A stretch of 64,000 nucleotides of DNA, taken from positions 13,580,501 through 13,644,500 of the forward strand of contig NC_085128.1 in the NCBI RefSeq assembly GCF_030269925.1, given 5' to 3'. Origin of the DNA: Bombyx mori. Its lineage: Eukaryota; Arthropoda; Insecta; Lepidoptera; Bombycidae. The position numbers were made by a program, and so were the translations under genes. How positions within the stretch are numbered: position 1 is the first letter of the stretch; the number at the start of each line of letters is the position of its first letter. Below, piece by piece: positions 40,101 to 45,511 of this stretch. Below the pieces are notes generated by a model. The model saw nothing but the letters and a program-made list of their open reading frames with translations. It was not told the DNA's origin and did not search any database.

Positions 40101-43100
40101 CAAAGATGATGTTTCTAAAGGCCGACCCAAATTTTTCTATTGATTCAGTAAAATCTTAAATCAGGTGACGGTGTCGACAGTAAATATGCTGACGACGGTC
40201 CTGAACGACAGTCCTATTTTTCCCGAAAACGAACAGGAGCAAGCAGATTTATCGGCGCCATTACTCATGGACAGTCCGCAGGTGAGGTTTTGAATGATTA
40301 CCAAATCACAAGAATCCGTTTATTCGAATTTTGGTTGCGTTTGAACGAGCAACTCTCAAATTTGTCTTGTATACCAACATCTTTACTATATTCTGAAATT
40401 ATAATTGAATATTGGAAGCGTTCCTACGATTCGTATTAAAGGATAGAATAGCCGTATTACAACATAATTGAGGCCGCGACCCTTGGCGTTAATTACCTCA
40501 CTCCCAGTAAATCCTTCAATAATCACTTACTCACATCAAAGTTGCGATATGGGTATGGTACTCGTTTGCCTAACTATCAGATATCGAAAAAATATATATA
40601 ACATACCTATTTTGTTTCAGTGCGTTTTATTCGGTACATTCATGATTTGGTTCGCATCAATAACTATTAATCTCGGCCCGACATTCCTGTCCGGGGCCCT
40701 GGCGGCCAGTGCCGGGTCTTATGGCTCGTACGGGCCGGCACCTTCGTGTCCCTTGGTGCGGGGTCCTTTCCGACATTACGTACTTAACGCGTTATGGATA
40801 GGCGTGAACGCTGTCTGCGTCGGGTTGACGCTTTTCCACTTGAGGAAACTCCACAGGGATCTCACTAAGGTTAGTGACAAACTTATTCAATCTAAGGGTC
40901 ATTAGAAGAAAGACATACAAATAAAGATGGCATGGAGAGGTTTCAGGCAAAGTAGTCGTTGTACGCTTCGTTATCGTTGATTTGCTGTGTCATATCCATA
41001 ATCATAATCAGAGGTATAAAACCTCTCCATGACCCTTAGTCATCAAAGGCATTATCATATTGACGACACGCACCAACTCGTGAAGGCGGATGTACTCAAT
41101 GGGATATAAAATTGATGTAGCATGTTGCAATGCAAATGTTCACAGTTGGAGGGGAAACGCCGGATAGTGTACGTTCCGGGAAATTGTTGAAACTCACCAA
41201 GTCACCCACACATAATCTCAAGTCGCTACACAGGCCGTGTGTACTAGTCTCACTTTGGTCGGACTAGGGTATTTTGTTGGTGTATTGCCAATATTCGCTG
41301 CGGTTCTCCGTAAATAAGATTTAAATTTTCGGAATTCGAGTTGTTTTCGAATGGATGGTCGGAATATACGGCATACGTGAAAATTTTACTAAAATACGAG
41401 GCTGGCCGTATGGACGCCAAGTTGCGGAGTCGGATTAGAGAGTCTTCGATAATTTAAATCTTATCGCATGCAGGCTAACGTAGAGGCAGTTCGAGTAGCT
41501 GGTTTAGTGACAACGCTTGTCAGCATGGCAGGAGACAACCGGCGTATGGACTCTCTGCCCAACAGCGTTGGACCGAGGGTAAGTAAGGTTGTGCATGCGA
41601 ACGATTTTCACCTTCTCAGCACAAGTTGATGTAGTTAATCTTCGTTCTACTCTCCTTTTCGCCTGCGACCACAAAGCTCCATGTCTCTATATAAGCTTCT
41701 TTTCTTCTTCTTTCTTTCTAAGTGACTCAGTTTAGGCATGAATCAGCAATGTTTGTTTTGTTTTGTAGACTGTTGATGGTAACTTTTCTGATGGCCACTG
41801 CCGACCATCAGGCAGTACCAGTCTGCCTCTCGGCGGAGGGCGTCGTCTTCGAGGGTACTTGGCACGTGTTGAGCGAGAAGGAGTCAGACGAGTCCGCATG
41901 TTTCTTGTCATCACCGCGGCCTACGTACTCTTCTGGGGTCCATTGTTCATGATTACGCTGCTCCACCATCCAGCTCTGACATCACATGTGGCATATGAAG
42001 TAAGTCACGCAAATTTCACAAGCATACATTCTCTGATATAATGAATAAAGTATCCACAAGTAATTTTTACACAACAAAAGTTAGAGAACTATTTCATATT
42101 TATATAAAAACAAACGTTGAAGCCAGAATTAGAAAGCTTTCATTCACGATAATTACTGTGTATTGTCTAAACCAGTTCAAGAACGCATTTTGAGCGTGTT
42201 AACTTTACGAAATTCTCTTAAGTTAGAAATAAGAAAGTCTGGTTTTTGGAACGAAGTTTTGGAACGAAGTTCCTTATGGGGCGATGCCGAGGGGTGGGTG
42301 CCCTAACCGGGAAAAACGTCCGTAACGTAAGATTTTTATTAGTAATGCACACAGTGTACGACTTAACTTTGTGATAACGTACAAAAAATAATATACATTT
42401 TTTTTTTAACTCATTGACCACGATCTCAGAGCGTTCGTTTGCGCAATACACTAACTCTTATGCAAACAATCGTGAATGAAGTGTACCACAATAAGATCGC
42501 ACGTTACCGAATGACCGTGGGTGGTTGCGAAACCTCCAGTTTTATTTTCTTTATACCTCGAATAGAACTTAAAATTAATATTTTTATAATGAGGAACTTC
42601 GTTCCTATCCGGTGTCCCACGACACCGCACATCTTTTTATTTTTCTTTTTCATGATACTGATTACTCTTATCTATTAGCTCTACTTCCAAATCACGTTGC
42701 ACATTTCGTACGTGCACGCGGCGGTGAACCCGCTGTTGTTCATGGCGTTGCATCGTGCGCTGCGCCGCGCCGCCCTCCAGCTGTGCTGCGGCTGCTGTGT
42801 GCATTGGAGTCAATTCGTTCTAGCCCTTACTGCTGCAGGTAATGTATTAAAATCGAACGTTCTCGGACTGTGATCGTTAACATTATTTAACGCTTTATTT
42901 TAAATCTGAACGAAATGATGACTTAGACTTTTTTAATTTTTATTGCTTAGATGGATAGACTAGCTCACAGCCCACCTGATGTTAAGTGGTTACTAGAGCC
43001 CATAGATATCTACAACGTAAATGCGCCATCCACATCGAGGTATAAGTTCTAGGGTCTCAAGTATAGTTACAACGGCTGCCCTACCCTTCAAACCGAAACG

Positions 43101-43397
43101 CATTACTGCTTCACGGCAGAAATAGGCAAGGTGGTGGTACCTACTCGTGCGGACTCACAAGAGGTCCTACCACTAGGAATTACGTAAATTACAATTTTGC
43201 GGGTTTGATTTTTATTACACGATGTTATTCCTTCACCGTGGAAGTTAATCGTGAACATTTGTTGAGTACGTATTTCATTAGAAAGATTGGTAACCGCCTG
43301 AGATTTGAACATTGGTGCATCGCTCTACACGTATGCACCGGGCGTCTTATCCTTTAGGCTACGACGACTTCAAAGATCTAGTTATTCTGCTCTTCTT

Positions 43398-43430
<33 letters not shown>

Positions 43431-44223
43431 CATTCAAAAAAACATTCAAAAAGCAGATACATTTGTACAATAGGCAATACAATAATCTTACTGTTAGAAG
43501 AAAACTTTTTCCGTACAGCCCAGTCGCCTCTAGCCCCGTCTTCGTTTTCTCCGGCGGCGGGGTCCCCGGAGCCTCCGCCGGCTCCCCCGCCCCCCGCCCC
43601 GCCCGGCCCCGTGCCCTCCGGTCCCCCGGCGCCTCACACGATGATGGTAATTACCTCTTATATGTAAGTGTTGACACTCTAATACGTGATTAATATCACT
43701 CGCACAACCCCGCACGCGTAGTTTGTTACTGTCCTTAGTCTCTAGTGCATGAAGGTACCCTTCCGAAGATTTCCTCTAATGTCCAAGTGGTCTTTTGCGA
43801 CGGAGGCTATAGTTGCTGTAACTGGATAGATCGATGATCGGTCATTTCGAGACGTGTAAAGTGGGTGGCGCATTTACGTTGTAGATGTCTGTCTATATAT
43901 GGGCTCCAGTAACCACTTAACGCAAGGTGGGCTGTGAGCTCGTCCACTCATCTAAGCAATAAAAAAAATAAAAAACATAACGCGACTTGCTCAACTATAG
44001 TTTCAGTCGTTTCCTTTCGATAGCGGCCTGCCGATCCCCAGGCACTTTGGTCCTAGTTGAATGACGGCAAACCTCTCGATCTCAGAGTTGGGAAGTTGAG
44101 CAGTGTGATGCTGAGAGTATGTCGAGTGCGCGTGTGCAGGGAGACGAGGATATGATGGGGGAGCCGTGGGGCGGCGGGCGCCGGGCGCGGTCCCCCAGCC
44201 CGCTGCTGCTGCCCGCGCTCTGA
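27796..44223 (+). CDS. Orphan class A (rhodopsin-like) G-protein-coupled receptor, 492 aa, 10 coding exons
   Basis: Seven-transmembrane plasma-membrane receptor; ligand unknown. Coding exons: 27796-27805, 28226-28427, 37991-38129, 40165-40281, 40621-40869, 41474-41578, 41769-41999, 42679-42838, 43519-43646, 44086-44223. All introns are GT-AG and the phases join into one 1479-nt frame. The N-terminus carries NST and NNT glycosylation sequons (residues 24 and 30) and no evident signal peptide. TM1 is about 40-64 (N56=1.50), TM2 77-99 (D84=2.50), TM3 108-130 (C107=3.25, S121=3.39), TM4 157-182 (W166, P176), TM5 207-231, TM6 318-340 (WGP at 330-332) and TM7 ends in NPLLF (368-372). C199 in extracellular loop 2 can pair with C107. 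Odd points: DRY reads N131-D132-S133, TM5 lacks its proline, and loop 2 is long and acidic. After helix 8 come CCGCC (387-391) and a proline-rich tail. The start ATG sits in a good insect context (CAAG before ATG). I do not recognise the ortholog; the receptor class is secure, the ligand is not. Confidence 0.93.
27937..28098 (+). mobile_element. LINE 3' tail in GPCR intron 1
   Basis: CCCGCTGAGTTTGTTTCGCC, then TTGACATTCAACAAGTG and AAGTTGAAATAAATGATTTT form a tail seen widely in Lepidoptera. It is present without coding sequence, between coding exons 1 and 2. Confidence 0.5.
28226..28427 (+). CDS. GPCR coding exon 2 (N-terminus, TM1)
   Basis: Encodes the glycosylatable N-terminus and TM1, ending in the basic loop KKQLRR before a GTGAGT donor. 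Four AGs at the acceptor (28225, 28228, 28234, 28237) all keep the frame, so the exact first base may vary by whole codons. Ends in phase 2. Confidence 0.88.
28493..28740 (-). mobile_element. Bm1 SINE in GPCR intron 2
   Basis: (TTTA)n then TTGCTTAGATGGGTGGACG through to AGAGGTCCTACC; head missing. It lies 65 bp after the exon 2 donor. Confidence 0.85.
28985..29424 (-). mobile_element. Bm1 SINE, full length, in GPCR intron 2
   Basis: Complete reverse-strand copy from its poly(A) to the tRNA-like head; the B box is visible as GGATTCGAACACCGG and the A-box side as CTTATCCTTTAGGCCACGAC. Confidence 0.88.
29425..30335. other. GPCR intron 2, no feature
   Basis: AT-rich intronic sequence; nothing recognised. 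Confidence 0.4.
30336..30545 (-). repeat. Unassigned repeat family (copy 2 of 3)
   Basis: On the minus strand this holds CTCTCAGGACAGAGTCCACA and, further on, GATGAAGACGATAGAGCTAA, matching 37047-37255 and 352-420. It has a 90-codon open frame (30334-30606) containing GDEDDRANLAEIK. I cannot assign a family. Confidence 0.5.
30546..32001. other. GPCR intron 2, no gene seen
   Basis: A somewhat GC-richer part (30550-31220) may be more of the same unassigned repeat. The rest is AT-rich. Confidence 0.35.
32002..32521 (+). mobile_element. Non-autonomous Helitron (family 3) in GPCR intron 2
   Basis: A^TCTATATATTAATAGGTG start, hairpin TAGTCGAA-T-TTCGACTA and CCACTAG^T end. Two further copies lie at 45095-45511 (-) and 61057-61470 (+). 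This copy is longer because of an AT/T expansion in the middle. Confidence 0.82.
32147..32212. repeat. 66-nt uninterrupted T run
   Basis: Homopolymer inside the Helitron. The sister copy at 61057 has only seven Ts there, so it is an expansion (or an assembly or sequencing uncertainty). Confidence 0.9.
32522..33963. other. GPCR intron 2, no gene seen
   Basis: AT-rich. The last 70 bp (from about 33896) resemble the outer part of the second SINE family. Confidence 0.4.
33964..34079 (+). mobile_element. RTE-like LINE 3' tail, decayed
   Basis: Translation gives DWMQVITDRPHWR and CSAVGSY before stops and GATGGTGATGA, the usual RTE end. GGGAATCAG flanks it at 33955-33963 and 34080-34088, a probable target duplication. 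Confidence 0.5.
34080..34265 (-). mobile_element. tRNA-derived SINE (second family)
   Basis: On the minus strand the head has a B box (GGGTTCGATTCCCAC) followed by ATCGGGCAAACATTCGTG, GAACAGGTTTGTTTGCTC and a (TA)n-containing tail at 34094-34127. Relatives are at 26880 and 37430. It is not a functional tRNA: there is no acceptor pairing. Confidence 0.6.
34424..36407 (-). mobile_element. R1-clade-like LINE, 5'-truncated, antisense in GPCR intron 2
   Basis: Truncated inside the reverse transcriptase, but the remaining frame is uninterrupted to TAA at 34854-34856. Visible motifs: FREGRSTVDAI, LDIANAFNTLPW, GVPQGSVLGPLLW and the catalytic YADD (YADDTLVVARG), then the CX2CX8HX4C zinc knuckle near the end. 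The poly(A) tail is a T-run at 34424-34449. ACACAAGACGCCC is directly repeated at 34411-34423 and 36408-36420 (13-bp target duplication). The missing 5' part means it cannot move by itself. R1 clade is my judgement from the RT and knuckle; the site is not rDNA. Confidence 0.88.
34854..36407 (-). CDS. Truncated LINE reverse transcriptase ORF
   Basis: About 517 codons of open frame on the minus strand of the LINE above, with no start codon of its own because the element is 5'-truncated. It contains RT fingers/palm with YADD, a thumb-like region and the C-terminal zinc knuckle (CHHCGHDLDTAEHTLAVC). GC content far exceeds that of the surrounding intron. The long plus-strand frame over the same bases is its shadow. 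Confidence 0.8.
   Translation of the reverse strand, partial: SAEQYGFREGRSTVDAILRVRSLSDEAVSRGGVALAVSLDIANAFNTLPWTVIGGALERHGVPLYLRRLVGSYLGARSVVCTGYGGTLHRFPVVRGVPQGSVLGPLLWNIGYDWVLRGALLPGLRVICYADDTLVVARGDDFRESARLATAGVALVVGRIRRLGLSVALNKSEALWFHGPRRAPPVDTHIVVGGVRIGVGVQLKYLGLVLDSRWAFRAHFAELVPRLMGTAGSLSRLLPNIGGPDQVVRRLYAGVVRSMALYGAPVWAEPRNRATMARFLRRPQRTVAIRVIRGYRTVSFEAACVLAGTPPWELEAESLAADYRWRSELRARGVARVPESELRARKAHSRRSVLESWSRRLANPTWGLRTVEAVYPVFDDWVNRGEGRLTFRLVQVLTGHGCFGKYLRRIGAEPTTRCHHCGHDLDTAEHTLAVCPAWEVQRRVLVAKIGPDLSLPGVVASMLGGDESWKAMLDFCECTISQKEAAGRVRESSPHYAETRRRRAGGRDRGRIRDLAP
36421..37046. other. GPCR intron 2 with a Bm1 relic
   Basis: AT-rich. A highly degraded Bm1-like stretch (minus) is traceable at about 36838-36960. 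Confidence 0.35.
37047..37255 (+). repeat. Unassigned repeat family (copy 3 of 3)
   Basis: CTCTCAGGACAGAGCCTACA, then CGGGCTAACCTGACCCGAAG and CAAGACCGATCGCGATGGCG match the other two copies. No open frame survives. Confidence 0.5.
37430..37645 (-). mobile_element. tRNA-derived SINE (second family)
   Basis: Minus-strand head with GAGTTCGATTCTTACATCGG, then GAACAGGTTTGTTTGTTC and AT-rich tail sequences shared with 34080. It lies 350 bp before exon 3. Confidence 0.5.
37738..37862 (+). mobile_element. RTE-like LINE C-terminal tail fragment
   Basis: Encodes ARWSDDLAWYLAGSNWMRR, then GEAYVQQWTAAG and a stop plus GATGATAAG. Same class of tail as 25890. Confidence 0.7.
37991..38129 (+). CDS. GPCR coding exon 3 (TM2 and start of TM3)
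   Basis: Follows a strong T-rich acceptor (TTTTTTACAG). Its first base completes the split arginine codon, giving L-R-R-W-S across the junction. It carries TM2 with the conserved aspartate (D84), the loop cysteines C101 and C107, and the first half of TM3. Donor GTAAGA; ends in phase 0. Confidence 0.93.
38478..38560 (-). repeat. Decayed LINE 3' end (same tail as 2709)
   Basis: CACCCGCCCATGGACATCAG, CAATGCCAAGGGCACAG and AAGCCACTGCC are the non-coding tail phrases of the jockey/CR1-like element. Confidence 0.5.
39665..39971 (+). mobile_element. LINE 3' end (jockey/CR1-like RT C-terminus)
   Basis: Open frame with VHLYYLEPLRSSTVRFQ and SFLPRTIRLWSELPS, then a stop, the 3' UTR and a poly(A) run after GGCAATAATAAA. 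Heavily 5'-truncated, sense orientation within intron 3. Confidence 0.75.
40165..40281 (+). CDS. GPCR coding exon 4 (end of TM3, loop 2)
   Basis: 39 codons in phase 0 between a TCAG acceptor and a GTGAGG donor. It encodes the rest of TM3, with N-D-S at the position of DRY, and a long acidic intracellular loop 2 (ENEQEQAD). Confidence 0.9.
40621..40869 (+). CDS. GPCR coding exon 5 (TM4, extracellular loop 2, TM5)
   Basis: 83 codons after a TTGTTTCAG acceptor, donor GTTAGT, phase 0 at both ends. TM4 has the canonical tryptophan and a proline ten residues on. Extracellular loop 2 is rich in Gly/Ser/Tyr and has the conserved cysteine. TM5 runs from HYVLNALW to GLTLFHL and contains no proline. 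Confidence 0.93.
41474..41578 (+). CDS. GPCR coding exon 6 (intracellular loop 3, first part)
   Basis: 35 codons in phase 0 between a GCATGCAG acceptor and a GTAAGT donor. It encodes the cytoplasmic extension of TM5 and part of loop 3. No independent domain is visible; frame continuity and position support it. Confidence 0.87.
41769..41999 (+). CDS. GPCR coding exon 7 (loop 3 and TM6)
   Basis: 77 codons in phase 0 between a TTTTGTAG acceptor and a GTAAGT donor. The glycine/serine-rich loop 3 ends in the basic stretch REGVRRVR. TM6 follows with FWGP, matching the CWxP core of class A receptors with Phe in place of Cys. Confidence 0.93.
42261..42605. repeat. Inverted 13-mers in GPCR intron 7
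   Basis: GGAACGAAGTTCC (42261-42273) and its reverse complement (42593-42605) bracket about 320 bp. GGTGTC-CCAC-GACACC forms a small hairpin just to the right. Possibly the ends of a small DNA element; family unknown. Confidence 0.35.
42679..42838 (+). CDS. GPCR coding exon 8 (TM7, helix 8, cysteine cluster)
   Basis: Starts in phase 0 after TCTATTAG and ends in phase 1 at a GTAATG donor. It carries TM7 with VNPLLF (the NPxxY position), a basic helix 8 and the CCGCC cluster typical of palmitoylated receptor tails. Confidence 0.92.
42929..43370 (-). mobile_element. Bm1 SINE, full length, in GPCR intron 8
   Basis: T-run, TTGCTTAGATGGATAGAC, complete body and middle, ending in the tRNA-like head (CTTATCCTTTAGGCTACGAC). 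Confidence 0.88.
43398..43430. repeat. (GA)n microsatellite
   Basis: 33-nt AG run with one interruption, about 90 bp before exon 9. Confidence 0.9.
43519..43646 (+). CDS. GPCR coding exon 9 (proline-rich tail)
   Basis: GC-rich exon after a CCGTACAG acceptor, donor GTAATT. Its two leading bases complete an alanine codon. It encodes a low-complexity Pro/Ala/Ser tail segment (PEPPPAPPPPAPPGP). Confidence 0.85.
43856..43976 (+). mobile_element. Bm1 SINE 3' fragment in GPCR intron 9
   Basis: GTGGGTGGCGCATTTACGTT to CATCTAAGCAATAAAAAAA. It has a small internal duplication (TCTGTCTATATATGGG). Confidence 0.8.
44086..44223 (+). CDS. GPCR coding exon 10 (C-terminus and stop)
   Basis: After a CGATCTCAG acceptor, phase 0 reads open for 45 codons to TGA at 44221-44223. 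The end is acidic, then Gly/Arg-rich, finishing RRARSPSPLLLPAL. A host-like GC-rich block with no repeat similarity; the consistent phase supports it. Confidence 0.82.
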   Translation, partial: SWEVEQCDAESMSSARVQGDEDMMGEPWGGGRRARSPSPLLLPAL

Positions 44224-44349
44224 ACTGCCGAGACGCACACATCTACGTACACGCTCTCGCTCTCACACTCTTCTCACTTACTATTTGACATGTAAATACT
44301 CATTTAGTGACGCTTCTTTTAAGTATAAAACTTGTATAATCATAATGTA
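44224..44349 (+). other. Start of the GPCR 3' UTR
   Basis: Unique sequence between the stop codon and the first downstream Helitron. It contains TGTAAATA at 44291-44298, a match to the Pumilio-type motif. No clear AATAAA lies within it, so the UTR probably continues into or past the Helitrons. Confidence 0.4.
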
Positions 44350-44432
44350 CTAGCTGGCCCGGCAAACGTTGCTCTGCCATAGAAATTATTTCTAGGAAAT
44401 AAATGAGATAGATAAATAGATAGATAGATTTT

Positions 44433-44677
44433 TACTGGTGGTAGGACCTCTTGTGAGTCCGCACGGGCAGGTACCACCGCCCTGCCTATTTCTGCCGTGA
44501 AGCAGTAATGCGTTTCAGTTTGAAGGGCGGGGCAGCCGTTGTAACTATACTGAGACCTTAGAACTCATATCTCAAGGTGGGTGGCGCATTTACGTTGTAG
44601 ATTTCTATGGGCTCCAGTAACCACTTAACACCAGGTGGGCTGTGAGATCGTCCAGCCAATTAAGCAATAAAAAAAAG
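44433..44677 (+). mobile_element. Bm1 SINE, 3' part, sense
   Basis: ACTGGTGGTAGGACCTCTTG through the body to AAGCAATAAAAAAAAG. It forms an inverted pair with the next copy. Confidence 0.85.
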
Positions 44678-44739
44678 ATACCGACTGCAGCGCCATCTGC
44701 CGGGCTGATTTGTAAATCTAAACCATTCTCGACTCCACC

Positions 44740-44988
44740 TTTTTTTTTTTTTATTGCTTAGGTGGTTGGACGAGCTCACAGGCCACCTGGTGTTAAGTGG
44801 TTACTGGAGCCCATAGACATTCATAAAGTAAATGTGCCACCCACCTTGAGATATAAGTTCTAAGATCTCAAGTATAGTTACAACGGATGCCCCACCCTTC
44901 AAGCCGAAACGCATTACTGCTTCACGGCAGAAATAGGCAGAGTGGTGGTACCTACCCTCGGGGACTCACAAGTGGTCCTACCACCAGT
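44740..44988 (-). mobile_element. Bm1 SINE, antisense
   Basis: T-run, TTGCTTAGGTGGTTGGACG to GGTCCTACCACC. Starts 62 bp after the poly(A) of the preceding sense copy. Confidence 0.85.
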
Positions 44989-45094
44989 AAAACCACTTGA
45001 ATGTACACAGAAAATTTCATTAAAATCGGTCCATCCGCTTAGGAGGAGTTCAGTGACAAACACACGCACAGAAGAAATACATATTATATTAAGA

Positions 45095-45511
45095 TTAGTG
45101 GTCCCGCAGTAGTCGAAATACGACTTAATTGAAATTATAAGTTTGAACATTATTATGGTTCTATTGTCAAAGATTACTTCTATAATATAATCACAAATTT
45201 CGTCAAAACTACACTATAACTAAATAATATTAAAGACAAACAATATTAAACTATTCTCAATTTGACCACACACTTTAAGCAATAACAAAAGTTTGATAAT
45301 AAACAAAAGAGTATATGTGCGTGTGCTTGTCAAATACATGGTGGTGTGTGTAATGTTTTTTTTATAGATTTAAGGTATTTTTGATTACAAAAAATATTAA
45401 CATTCTGCACTCCTTCTCTATATTCTCTATAAGTGTGGGAAATTTGATACTCCTCCGTCAACGCGATTTTCGTAAAAAGGGGTTGCTTCATCTATTCATA
45501 TTATATATAGA
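45095..45511 (-). mobile_element. Non-autonomous Helitron (family 3)
   Basis: Reverse copy of 32002 and 61057. Left ATTAGTGGTCCCGCAGTAG is the reversed CTAA^T terminus, right ATATATAGA^T the reversed A^TC. The match runs throughout (GGAAATTTGATACTCCTCCG, TCGTAAAAAGGGGTTGCTTC). Confidence 0.8.

Larger units (their letters stand above)
38130..40164 (+). other. GPCR intron 3
   Basis: 2.0-kb intron. Contains two LINE tail fragments (38478-38560 and 39665-39971); the rest is AT-rich and unique. Confidence 0.7.
44350..45094 (-). mobile_element. Helitron carrying two nested Bm1 copies
   Basis: Left end A then CTAG followed by CTGGCCCGGCAAACGTTG (reversed 3' terminus with a hairpin-forming CCCGGCAAACGTTG). 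Right end reads ...ATATTAAGA^T, the reverse of A^TC. Without the two SINEs (44433-44677 and 44740-44988) about 250 bp remain, including GGTCCATCCGCTTAGGAGGA near 45030. It sits 130 bp past the GPCR stop. Confidence 0.65.

Noticed and set aside
40468..40620. Extending GPCR exon 5 upstream to the start of its ORF
   Set aside because: A clear TTGTTTCAG acceptor at 40620 and the phase of exon 4 place the exon start at 40621; upstream codons lack receptor features.
41722..41952. ORF across exon 7 (MTQFRHESAMF...)
   Set aside because: Wrong frame over the true exon; the spliced phase-0 frame carries TM6.
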